Shown here piece by piece: positions 1 through 6,866 of a stretch of 9,161 nt of DNA (its first letter is position 1; each line of letters starts with the position of its first letter). Position numbers and translations under genes: made by a program. The stretch spans positions 1-9,161 of the forward strand of contig BNTR01000114.1 of assembly GCA_025996755.1 (NCBI GenBank). Reading direction: 5' to 3'. This DNA is from Bacteroidia bacterium. GTDB taxonomy: Bacteria; Bacteroidota; Bacteroidia; Bacteroidales; Azobacteroidaceae. The notes beneath the pieces were generated by a model, which saw nothing but the letters and a program-made list of their open reading frames with translations, did not search any database and was not told where the DNA came from.

Positions 1-600
1 TCGCCGATTACGACCGTTGACCCCGAAAAGATTTTTGTAGAATACAAATCAGTATTTGAAAGCAGCACATATATTAAAAATGTTGTCATTTTGGAAATTA
101 GCGGACGGTCGATGAAAGAGCCTGTGGAAAAAGTTAAAATTCAATCATTTATTGATGAAATATTTCCGCAATCAACATTTGCCGAGAAGCCTTTTGCTAT
201 CAATGTTGTAGCACCGGAACGCACATTTTTGGAAAAAGTTTGCCTGCTGCACGAGGAATTTTCAAAGCAAAACGATTTAATTCGGGTGGAACGAATGAGC
301 CGCCATTTATACGATATTGTACGAATGTTAGACACGCCCATTTCCGACAAAGCATTGAATAACAAAGAATTGTACAAATCAATAATCGCCCACCGCCGAA
401 TGTTTATTGCAATGAAAGATTTTGATTACGACACACTTTTGCCCGGCAAAATCAACATTGTTCCACCTGAAAGTGTAATTGCAAAATGGGAAGACGATTA
501 CAAAAAGATGCAAACGATGATTTACGGCAATTACCCTTCTTTTCGTGAAATGATTGAAAAGATAAAACAATTCAACGAAACAATCAATAAAATGAAATGA
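1..600 (+). CDS. AbiEii/AbiGii-family nucleotidyltransferase toxin, 5'-truncated
   Basis: The reading frame is open from the first base of the window and ends at TGA 598-600, giving 199 visible residues; the true start lies upstream. The TTG at 91 is internal and not a credible start, because coding-like sequence continues before it. The segment ERTFLEKVCLLHEE (about residues 73-86 of the visible part), followed by a conserved-looking R-x-x-RHLYDI block (about 98-105), resembles the C-terminal half of AbiEii/AbiGii proteins. Those are nucleotidyltransferase toxins of type IV toxin-antitoxin and phage-abortive-infection systems, normally encoded just after and overlapping an AbiEi-type antitoxin gene. 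The N-terminal catalytic GSxxxD-type motif and any antitoxin lie outside the window, so activity cannot be judged. Sampled stretches are clearly more AT-rich than the moxR gene downstream, which suggests horizontal acquisition. The family call is from recognition only. Confidence 0.75.
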   Translation, partial: SPITTVDPEKIFVEYKSVFESSTYIKNVVILEISGRSMKEPVEKVKIQSFIDEIFPQSTFAEKPFAINVVAPERTFLEKVCLLHEEFSKQNDLIRVERMSRHLYDIVRMLDTPISDKALNNKELYKSIIAHRRMFIAMKDFDYDTLLPGKINIVPPESVIAKWEDDYKKMQTMIYGNYPSFREMIEKIKQFNETINKMK

Positions 601-653
601 GGGCGGGCAATCATATAAAAATACAATGTTTAATTTTTTTTAACGGCAAATAT

Positions 654-684
654 TTTGAAAATTGCTCGAACAATTGTACTTTTG
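654..684 (+). promoter_or_regulatory. Bacteroides-type sigma-70 promoter for the moxR-bat operon
   Basis: TTTG at 654-657 is followed by a 19-base spacer and TACTTTTG at 677-684, which fits TAnnTTTG exactly. This matches the known Bacteroidota primary-sigma consensus (-33 TTTG, -7 TAnnTTTG) in both boxes and spacing. It lies 31 bases before the moxR ATG in the only long intergenic gap upstream of the operon. Transcription would be expected to start near 690. No operator or terminator stem is evident in the rest of 601-715. Confidence 0.75.
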
Positions 685-715
685 CAAGCGAATTATAAAA
701 AAATAAATTACTGAT

Positions 716-1711
716 ATGAGTCAAACAGTTGATATACGTGAACTTAACGACAAAATCGCAAGTCAAAGCGGCTTTGTCAATCTGATCATCAAGGGGATGG
801 ATCAGACCATTGTGGGACAAAAACATCTGGTGGAATCCCTGCTGATAGGGCTGCTTTCCGACGGCCACATCCTTCTGGAGGGCGTGCCGGGGTTGGCTAA
901 GACCTTGGCAATCAAGTCGTTGGCATCGCTCATTGATGCCAAATACAACCGGATACAGTTTACACCCGACTTGCTGCCTGCCGACGTGGTGGGTACGCTG
1001 ATTTACAGCCAAAAAAACGAGGATTTTTTGGTGAAAAAAGGTCCGATATTCGCCAATTTTGTGCTGGCAGACGAAATCAACCGCGCCCCCGCCAAGGTGC
1101 AGAGTGCTCTGCTGGAAGGGATGCAGGAGCGTCAGGTGACGATTGGCGACCAAACGCACCTGCTGCCGGAGCCGTTTCTGGTGATGGCGACGCAAAACCC
1201 CATCGAGCAGGAAGGCACCTACCCGCTGCCCGAAGCGCAGGTTGACCGGTTTATGCTGAAAGTGATTATCGGCTACCCCAAAAAGGATGAGGAGAAACAG
1301 ATTATCCGCCAAAATATCTCCGGCGAAAAGAAGGTGCTCAAGCCCGTGCTGAAGAAAAAAGAGATTTTGGAAGCCCGCGCAGTCGTTCATCAGGTGTATC
1401 TCGATGAAAAAATTGAGAAATACATCGTAGACATCGTGTTTGCAACGCGCTTCCCCGAAGAAAACGGCTTGCAACACCTGAAAGGGATGATTTCGTTCGG
1501 TGCATCGCCTCGCGCCTCCATCAATCTGGCTCTGGCGTCACGTGCCTACGCCTTCATCAAACAGCGCGGCTATGTGATTCCCGAAGACGTGCGCGCAGTC
1601 TGCTTCGACGTGCTCCGCCACCGCATCGGCTTGTCATACGAGGCGGAAGCCAACAGTCTGACCTCCGAAGAAATCATTTCAGAAATATTAAATAAAATTG
1701 AAGTACCCTAA
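716..1711 (+). CDS. moxR: MoxR-family AAA+ ATPase of the Bat operon
   Basis: This 331-residue protein has the full AAA_3 core: Walker A GVPGLAKT at 56-63, Walker B VLADE at 116-120 with the adjacent NRAPAKVQSALLEGMQE helix, sensor-1 ATQNP at 158-162, and the arginine-finger region LPEAQVDRF near 171-179. The C-terminal third is the lid domain. MoxR ATPases are cytoplasmic chaperone-like enzymes that work with von Willebrand A proteins to assemble or activate envelope or enzyme complexes. The length is normal for the family. The ATG at 716 gives the usual short leader before the VGQ motif. It is the first gene of the operon, behind a consensus promoter, and its stop is 5 bases before the next start. 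The exact client protein is unknown. Confidence 0.93.
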   Translation: MSQTVDIRELNDKIASQSGFVNLIIKGMDQTIVGQKHLVESLLIGLLSDGHILLEGVPGLAKTLAIKSLASLIDAKYNRIQFTPDLLPADVVGTLIYSQKNEDFLVKKGPIFANFVLADEINRAPAKVQSALLEGMQERQVTIGDQTHLLPEPFLVMATQNPIEQEGTYPLPEAQVDRFMLKVIIGYPKKDEEKQIIRQNISGEKKVLKPVLKKKEILEARAVVHQVYLDEKIEKYIVDIVFATRFPEENGLQHLKGMISFGASPRASINLALASRAYAFIKQRGYVIPEDVRAVCFDVLRHRIGLSYEAEANSLTSEEIISEILNKIEVP

Positions 1712-1716
1712 TCAAG

Positions 1717-2589
1717 GTGGAAACAAGCGAATTGTTAAAGAAAGTGCGTCAGATTGAGATAAAGACTAAGGGTTTGTCTCAAAATATCTTTGCCGGGCAG
1801 TATCATTCGGCTTTCAAGGGGCGTGGGATGGCTTTTTCGGAAGTTCGCGAATATTCTTTTGGCGACGACGTGCGCGACATCGACTGGAACGTTACGGCGC
1901 GGCATTCCAAGCCCTACATCAAGGTGTTTGAAGAAGAGCGGGAACTGACTGTGGTGCTGCTCATCGACGTTTCGGGCAGCAAAAATTTCGGCACGCAGGG
2001 ACAGATGAAAAAGGATATGCTCACCGAAATAGCGGCGACACTGGCGTTTTCGGCGATGCAAAACAACGATAAAATCGGTGTCATCTTTTTTTCCGACAAG
2101 ATAGAAAAATTCGTTCCGCCCCAAAAAGGCAAAAAGCATATCCTGTATATTATTCGCGAACTGATTGATTTTCAGCCGGTTGAAACGAAGACGAACATCA
2201 CGCAAGCGTTTCAATATCTGACGAATGCGATTAAGAAACGCTGCACCGCGTTTGTGATTTCCGACTTTATCGACAGCGCGCACGACTATTCGCACGCCCT
2301 CACGATTGTCAATCGCAAGCACGACCTGGTGGCTGTGCAGGTGTATGACGAGCGGGAAACGGAGATGCCCAACGTGGGGCTGATGAAAATTCAGGATGCC
2401 GAAACGCAACTCGAAACGTGGGTAGACACCGCCTCGGCGCAGGTGCGCGACAACTATAAAAAGTGGTGGAACGACCGCCAAACGTTTATGCAGCAAGCAT
2501 TTCAGAAAAGCCATGTGGATGCCGTGAGCGTGCGCACCGACGAAGATTATGTGAAAGCCCTGATGAATTTATTTAACAGGAGGAACTAA
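1717..2589 (+). CDS. DUF58 domain protein, partner of MoxR in the Bat operon
   Basis: This 290-residue soluble protein carries the DUF58 signature GRGMAFSEVREYSFGDDVRDIDW at about 35-57, then a VWA-like fold whose first strand ends in the MIDAS-type motif DVSGS (residues 84-88). No membrane segment or signal peptide is seen, so it is probably cytoplasmic or peripherally membrane-bound. DUF58 proteins are nearly always encoded next to MoxR ATPases, and a joint adaptor role is inferred from that. The start is GTG at 1717: it gives METSELLKKVRQIEIKT, the usual beginning of this family in Bacteroidota, while the first in-frame ATG (residue 39) would remove part of the conserved region. It sits 5 bases after moxR and 3 bases before the next gene, consistent with translational coupling. 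Confidence 0.9.
   Translation: METSELLKKVRQIEIKTKGLSQNIFAGQYHSAFKGRGMAFSEVREYSFGDDVRDIDWNVTARHSKPYIKVFEEERELTVVLLIDVSGSKNFGTQGQMKKDMLTEIAATLAFSAMQNNDKIGVIFFSDKIEKFVPPQKGKKHILYIIRELIDFQPVETKTNITQAFQYLTNAIKKRCTAFVISDFIDSAHDYSHALTIVNRKHDLVAVQVYDERETEMPNVGLMKIQDAETQLETWVDTASAQVRDNYKKWWNDRQTFMQQAFQKSHVDAVSVRTDEDYVKALMNLFNRRN
2578..2584 (+). promoter_or_regulatory. Strong Shine-Dalgarno site for the third operon gene
   Basis: AGGAGGA ends 8 bases before the ATG at 2593 and is embedded in the last codons of the DUF58 gene (AGG AGG AAC TAA). It fixes the start of the following gene. A near-perfect anti-16S match is uncommon in Bacteroidota, where initiation often relies on A-rich leaders, so this junction may be tuned for re-initiation. 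Confidence 0.6.
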
Positions 2590-2592
2590 AAA

Positions 2593-3543
2593 ATGGGTAA
2601 AGTCAAACAAATAATACTATGTTTATTGCTGGCAACGCCTGCAATTGCGCAAAAAGCCGTCATCAGTGTCACCATCGACTCGGCGCAACTGCTGGTTGGC
2701 GAGCAAACGCGCATCCATTTAGACATCGCGGCAAACAGAGATGCCCGTTTGCAACTCCCGCTGCACACCGAAACATTGATGGAGGGCGTGGAAGTGCTGG
2801 AAATTTCCAAATTCGACACCACCGACATTGGCAACAACCGCGTGCAGATTAGATATGATTACCTCATCACCTCGTTCGATTCTGCACTCTATCTGCTGCC
2901 GCCGTTCGCGGTGGTGGAGGGGCTTGACACCGTTTATTCGCAGCGGCTGGCGTTGAAAGTGTCGTCGGTGCCGGTGGATGTGTCCTCGAAGCAGTTCTAC
3001 GACATCAAAGACGTGCTCACACCGGCGTTTGTGTGGCAAGACCACCTCAGCACGGCGCTCTATGTGTGGGGCGCGTTGGTGGTGCTCTTACTCATTATTT
3101 ATGTGATTTATCGTATAAAAAAGCATAAACCAATTATTCCGATGCCGAAAAAAGAGAAAATAGTGCTGCCGCCACATGTGCAGGCGATTAAGGCACTGGA
3201 CGAAATAAAATCCGGTAAACTGTGGCAGCAGGGCAAGGAAAAAGAGTTTCATTCGCAGGTGTCGGATGTGATTAGGGAATACCTGCACGCCCGTTTTGGC
3301 ATTGATGCTTTGGAACAGGTGTCCGGCGAAACGCTGGAACAGGTGCGCACTCTCAGCGAGGCGAACGCCGTCTATAACAACCTGAAACAGTTGCTTTTGA
3401 CCGCCGATTTGGTGAAATTCGCCAAATACAGTCCGCTCGCCGACGAAAACGAGACGAGCCTGATGAATGCCTATCTGTTTGTGAACGAGACAACACCACA
3501 GCCCCTTCCGGAGCAGGGGCGCAATGACAATCGTAATTCGTAA
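2593..3543 (+). CDS. BatD/DUF4381-like membrane protein with signal peptide
   Basis: The product has 316 residues. An N-terminal signal peptide is visible (MGKVKQ, a hydrophobic core, TPAIAQ; likely cleavage near residue 20). A beta-rich periplasmic domain spans about 21-150, followed by one transmembrane helix at about 154-174 (YVWGALVVLLLIIYVIYR) and a positively charged junction RIKKHKP. A cytoplasmic helical domain follows at about 190-300, containing IREYLHARFGIDALEQVSGETLEQ. This architecture fits the one-TM proteins found between DUF58 and batA in Bacteroidota, which resemble BatD or DUF4381 proteins. It could relay between periplasm and the MoxR/BatA machine, but that is inference. 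The start is set by the AGGAGG site. The last 16 residues (TPQPLPEQGRNDNRNS) come from hairpin-forming and tandem-repeat DNA and look unlike the rest; the ancestral stop may have been slightly earlier. Confidence 0.75.
   Translation: MGKVKQIILCLLLATPAIAQKAVISVTIDSAQLLVGEQTRIHLDIAANRDARLQLPLHTETLMEGVEVLEISKFDTTDIGNNRVQIRYDYLITSFDSALYLLPPFAVVEGLDTVYSQRLALKVSSVPVDVSSKQFYDIKDVLTPAFVWQDHLSTALYVWGALVVLLLIIYVIYRIKKHKPIIPMPKKEKIVLPPHVQAIKALDEIKSGKLWQQGKEKEFHSQVSDVIREYLHARFGIDALEQVSGETLEQVRTLSEANAVYNNLKQLLLTADLVKFAKYSPLADENETSLMNAYLFVNETTPQPLPEQGRNDNRNS
3501..3520. repeat. Perfect 6-bp hairpin at the end of the third operon gene
   Basis: GCCCCT at 3501-3506 and its exact reverse complement AGGGGC at 3515-3520 enclose an 8-base loop (TCCGGAGC). 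It lies inside the last codons of the BatD-like gene, 38 bases before the batA start. There is no T-run directly after it, so it is not a standard terminator. It could be part of a small dispersed palindromic element or could affect batA translation. Neither can be shown from one copy. Confidence 0.45.
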
Positions 3544-3545
3544 TT
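3532..3545. repeat. Tandem CGTAATT x2 spanning a stop codon
   Basis: CGTAATT occurs at 3532-3538 and again immediately at 3539-3545; the second copy supplies the TAA stop of the BatD-like gene. With the hairpin just upstream it forms an odd 45-base stretch between two conserved genes. Two copies of a 7-mer can arise by slippage, so significance is limited. Confidence 0.4.
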
Positions 3546-3557
3546 TTTAATTGAAAG

Positions 3558-4541
3558 ATGATATTTGCTAATCCATATTGCTTTTTACTGCTACTGCTAC
3601 TCATTCCGATGATTGGGTGGTACGTTTGGAAGCGCAACGCGCAGGCTTCGATGCGGATGGCTTCGACGGAAGGTTTTGCGCAGGCTCCAAAGACGTTCAG
3701 GCTCTATTTGAGGCACGTGCCGTTTGTTTTGCGACTGCTGACTGTGACGTGCGTCATCATCGTGCTGGCACGTCCGCAGAGCACCAACAGTTGGAACACG
3801 TCCACCACGGAGGGCATCGACATCATGATGACGGTGGATATTTCGTCGTCGATGCTGGCAGAAGACCTGAAACCCAACCGGTTAGAGGCAGCAAAAGACG
3901 TTGCCTCCACGTTCATCAGCGGCAGGCAAACCGACAATATCGGCTTGGTCGTGTTTTCGGGCGAAAGTTTCACGCAATGTCCGCTCACCACCGACCACGC
4001 GCAACTTCTCAACCTCCTGAAAGAGATACGGTGCGGTATGATTGACGACGGCACGGCTATCGGACACGGCTTGGCAACAGCCGTGAGCCGCCTGAAAGAC
4101 AGCAACGCGAAGTCCAAAACAATCATCCTGCTGACCGACGGCACCAACAACCGCGGCGAAATAGCCCCCACCACGGCTACCGAACTGGCACAAGCCTACA
4201 ACATTCGCGTCTACACCATCGGCGTGGGCACCAAAGGCACGGCTCCCTACCCTTTCCGAACCGCCGGCGGAGGTGTTCGCTATCAAAACGTTCCGGTTGA
4301 AATCGACGAAAACGTGTTGACAAAAATCGCCCAAATGACCGGCGGTCAGTATTTCCGCGCCACCAACAATGTGGCACTGAAACACATCTACGAAGAAATC
4401 GACCAATTGGAAAAAACCAAAATGAGCGTTCAGGAATACAGCAAAAAACAGGAAGAATACGGCATCTTCGCCCTGGCAGGGCTGATTTTGCTGCTGCTTG
4501 AACTGCTGCTGCGGTATGCCGTGCTGCGGTATATTCCCTAA
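3558..4541 (+). CDS. batA: BatA, von Willebrand A membrane protein
   Basis: This 327-residue protein begins with a BatA N-terminal domain (IFANPYCFLLLLLLIPMIGWYVWKR) holding one membrane segment at about 8-22 and a second at about 55-71. A VWA domain then runs from about 87 to 285 with a complete MIDAS: DISSS (94-98), the DGTAIG threonine (about T166) and LLTDG (191-195). A final hydrophobic helix lies at about 303-322. The VWA domain follows the second membrane segment; BatA proteins are thought to work with MoxR in envelope assembly and were first linked to aerotolerance in Bacteroides fragilis. The ATG at 3558 begins the conserved N-terminus and is 14 bases after the previous stop. In typical operons batB, another VWA gene, follows at once; here it does not. 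BatA is preferred over BatB because it comes directly after the BatD-like gene. Confidence 0.88.
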   Translation: MIFANPYCFLLLLLLIPMIGWYVWKRNAQASMRMASTEGFAQAPKTFRLYLRHVPFVLRLLTVTCVIIVLARPQSTNSWNTSTTEGIDIMMTVDISSSMLAEDLKPNRLEAAKDVASTFISGRQTDNIGLVVFSGESFTQCPLTTDHAQLLNLLKEIRCGMIDDGTAIGHGLATAVSRLKDSNAKSKTIILLTDGTNNRGEIAPTTATELAQAYNIRVYTIGVGTKGTAPYPFRTAGGGVRYQNVPVEIDENVLTKIAQMTGGQYFRATNNVALKHIYEEIDQLEKTKMSVQEYSKKQEEYGIFALAGLILLLLELLLRYAVLRYIP

Positions 4542-4590
4542 ATTTGCCCTGCTGGCAGGAAATCAAGGTATTTATCTCAGATTTATTTAC

Positions 4591-4598
4591 TACCTTTG
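4591..4598 (+). promoter_or_regulatory. Candidate -7 box for the beta-barrel gene
   Basis: TACCTTTG fits TAnnTTTG exactly and ends 28 bases before the ATG at 4627, a spacing like that before moxR. No TTTG or TTG lies 17-23 bases upstream, so the -33 element is weak or absent. The 85-base gap after batA suggests a separate transcription unit, possibly with some read-through. Confidence 0.5.
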
Positions 4599-4626
4599 TC
4601 GCCGAATTATTTTAAAAATTCATACG

Positions 4627-6861
4627 ATGAAAAAAATACTTGTTCTTTGCTTCCTCTTCGTAGGAACGTCCCTGAGTTATGCCCAGACTGCGGCACAGCG
4701 AGATTCTATTGTGGCGGTGATTGATTCGCTGGATGCACTGACCGCCGACCAGTCGCTGGATGAGGTGGTGGTGACGGCGCAGAAGTCGCTCGTGAAAGTT
4801 GATTTGGACAAAATCACTTACGATATGGCGGAAGACCCCGAAGCGAAGACCAACAATGTGCTGGAAATGCTGAAAAAAGTGCCGATGGTGACGGTCGATG
4901 GCGACGAAGAAATTCAAGTCAAAGGCTCGTCCAACTTCAAGATTTATATGAACGGGAAGCCCTCTAACTTGCTGTCTAACAATCCGAAAGACGTGCTTCG
5001 GAGTATGCCCGCCAACACGATAAAATCCATCGAAGTCATCACCGACCCGGGCGCGAAATACGACGCGGAGGGCGTAACAGGCATCCTCAACATCGTAACA
5101 CAGGACAATTCGTCGATGGGCGGCTACACAGTATCGCTCAGCACGTTTGTGGACAATCTGGGCAGTTTAGGCGGAGGCACCTATTTTTCCGTCAAACAGG
5201 GTAAATTAGGTCTTACAGGCAATCTGAATGCTAATCACCGGCGCAATCCAAAAAACGACTCCTACAGTGAGCGAAGTGATATTAAAAACAACACGTTGCT
5301 GACACAAGACGGCTGGAACAGAACCACGTTCAATATGATGTACGGCTACGGCGAATTGAGTTACGAAATCGACACCCTGCGCTTGTTGAGCGTGTCCTAT
5401 AACCAATTTAGCGGCAACAACAACTCTGAAAGAGAGATGGAAGTAGATTTGAAAGGCACGAGTATTTCCGGCTACAACTACAAGCAGCGGACAGACGGAA
5501 CAAATGCCTTTGGCGGACCGTCGTTGCGGGCGGATTATCAACGCTCGTTTGCGGGCGTGAAAGACCGTTTGCTGACATTTTCTTACAATTTTAACACATC
5601 GCCGGAGAAAAGTTCGGGGGAAACTAAGATTGACAACGTGCCTGACAACATGCAATCGACCGAAGGCTCCACCTCTGAGCACACGCTTCAATTGGATTTC
5701 ACGACACCTGTCAATAAAATTCACACCATTGAGGCGGGCATCAAATACATCAAGCGCATCAACAAAAGCGAGAGCGAATTTAACTTCTGGGATGAAACCA
5801 CAGGGACGGGACACTGGACACTACGCCCGTCCGACAACGATAAATTTTCGCACAATTCGGACATTTTGGGGGCTTATGCGGGCTATAATGTGAAAGTCGA
5901 CAAATGGGGTTTCAAGGCGGGGTTGCGCTTTGAGGGCACCTGGTTGGACGCGGAATATGCAAAAAACGAGAAGATGAATTTTGGTGCGGACTACACCAAT
6001 TTGGTGCCGAGCACCACGATTACTTACCAACTGAAGCAGGGACAGACCATGCGCGTGGGCTACAATCTGCGCATCCAACGCCCCGGCATCTGGCATCTCA
6101 ATCCCTATCGCAACACGACCGACACGACCAATGTGCGGTATGGAAATCCGAAATTAGATGCGGTGAAAGCCCACAATTTCACGCTCAACTACAGTTTTTT
6201 CAACCCCAAATTCAATATGAACGCCAATCTGTCGTATCAATTTGCGAACAACACCATTGAGGAACATTCGTGGATTGAAAACGACATCACCTACACCACC
6301 TACGAAAATCAGGGCAAGAATCACGGCGTTTCACTTTCCACCTATCTGAATTGGAGTCCAAACCCGAAATTTCGCATCTACGGCAACTTATCCGGTCGAT
6401 ACACAAGCATCGAATCCAAGCAATACAAATTGAAAAATGATGGATTTTCCGGCAATGCCTATAGTGGCATCCAATATACTTTGCCCAAAGATTTCGTACT
6501 AAATGTCTATGAGTATTACCAAACCCCGTGGATTCAGTTGCAAGGGAAAGGCGGCATATACTATGGCTACGGACTGTCTGCCTCCAAGTCGCTGTTGAAT
6601 AAAAGGCTCACTTTTCGGGCGTTCATCGACAACCCATTCACGAACACAATGAAATCGACCAACACCACTAAAACGTCCGATTTTGAGATGGAAAGCACCA
6701 ACTGGCGCAACCAAAACACCCGCTTCGGCATAAACATAAACTTCCGCTTCGGCGAAATGAAGGCGCAAATCAAAAAAGTATCACGCGGCATCTCCAATGA
6801 CGACAACATGGGCGGCGGCAATTCCGGCGGCGGCGAAAGCGGCGGTGGGGGTGGCAATTAA
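4627..6861 (+). CDS. Outer-membrane beta-barrel protein, TonB-plug type
   Basis: This is a 744-residue secreted protein. The signal peptide is MKKILVLCFLFVGTSLSYAQ (cleavage near 20). A short linker contains LDEVVVTAQ at 44-52, resembling the TonB-box region of Bacteroidota receptors. A plug-like domain at about 55-158 includes NNVLEMLKKVP, VKGSSNFKIYMNGKPS, IKSIEVITDPGAKYDAEGVTGILNI. From about 165 to 708 there are repeated aromatic, amphipathic strands typical of the OMP_b-brl_3 barrel. A hydrophilic tail of about 36 residues ends in GGGNSGGGESGGGGGN. The carboxypeptidase-regulatory-like N-terminal domain common in related proteins appears absent. The ATG at 4627 is chosen because it starts the signal peptide; an in-frame upstream start at 4498 would overlap batA and add a cysteine-rich leader. 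It likely sits in the outer membrane as a TonB-dependent or assembly-related barrel. The substrate is unknown, and no SusD-like partner lies beside it. Confidence 0.85.
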   Translation: MKKILVLCFLFVGTSLSYAQTAAQRDSIVAVIDSLDALTADQSLDEVVVTAQKSLVKVDLDKITYDMAEDPEAKTNNVLEMLKKVPMVTVDGDEEIQVKGSSNFKIYMNGKPSNLLSNNPKDVLRSMPANTIKSIEVITDPGAKYDAEGVTGILNIVTQDNSSMGGYTVSLSTFVDNLGSLGGGTYFSVKQGKLGLTGNLNANHRRNPKNDSYSERSDIKNNTLLTQDGWNRTTFNMMYGYGELSYEIDTLRLLSVSYNQFSGNNNSEREMEVDLKGTSISGYNYKQRTDGTNAFGGPSLRADYQRSFAGVKDRLLTFSYNFNTSPEKSSGETKIDNVPDNMQSTEGSTSEHTLQLDFTTPVNKIHTIEAGIKYIKRINKSESEFNFWDETTGTGHWTLRPSDNDKFSHNSDILGAYAGYNVKVDKWGFKAGLRFEGTWLDAEYAKNEKMNFGADYTNLVPSTTITYQLKQGQTMRVGYNLRIQRPGIWHLNPYRNTTDTTNVRYGNPKLDAVKAHNFTLNYSFFNPKFNMNANLSYQFANNTIEEHSWIENDITYTTYENQGKNHGVSLSTYLNWSPNPKFRIYGNLSGRYTSIESKQYKLKNDGFSGNAYSGIQYTLPKDFVLNVYEYYQTPWIQLQGKGGIYYGYGLSASKSLLNKRLTFRAFIDNPFTNTMKSTNTTKTSDFEMESTNWRNQNTRFGININFRFGEMKAQIKKVSRGISNDDNMGGGNSGGGESGGGGGN
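6811..6858 (+). repeat. Glycine-rich repetitive C-terminal coding tract
   Basis: GGC/GGT-rich codons encode GGGNSGGGESGGGGGN, the last 16 residues of the barrel protein. The DNA is highly repetitive (GGCGGCGGC units) and probably length-variable by slippage. The tail lies beyond the final barrel strand (FGININFRFG), so it should be flexible and non-structural. Confidence 0.7.
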
Positions 6862-6866
6862 GCGGT

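Noticed and set aside
611..1477. Long minus-strand open frame (288 codons) opposite moxR
   Set aside because: It is the antisense shadow of a well-supported AAA+ gene, runs through the promoter region, and its translation is rich in His/Gln/Phe with no recognisable domain.
1735..2514. Minus-strand open frame (259 codons) opposite the DUF58 gene
   Set aside because: It lies wholly antisense to a conserved gene with correct motifs; the translation has shadow-like composition (many His, Arg, Leu, Phe) and no domain.
4548..4559. Possible terminator stem CCTG-CTGG-CAGG after batA
   Set aside because: The stem is only 4 bp and no T-run follows, so it does not support a terminator.
4498..4626. 43-residue N-terminal extension of the barrel protein (MNCCCGMPCCG...)
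   Set aside because: It would overlap the end of batA and bury the clear signal peptide beginning at 4627; the -7 box at 4591-4598 also lies inside it.
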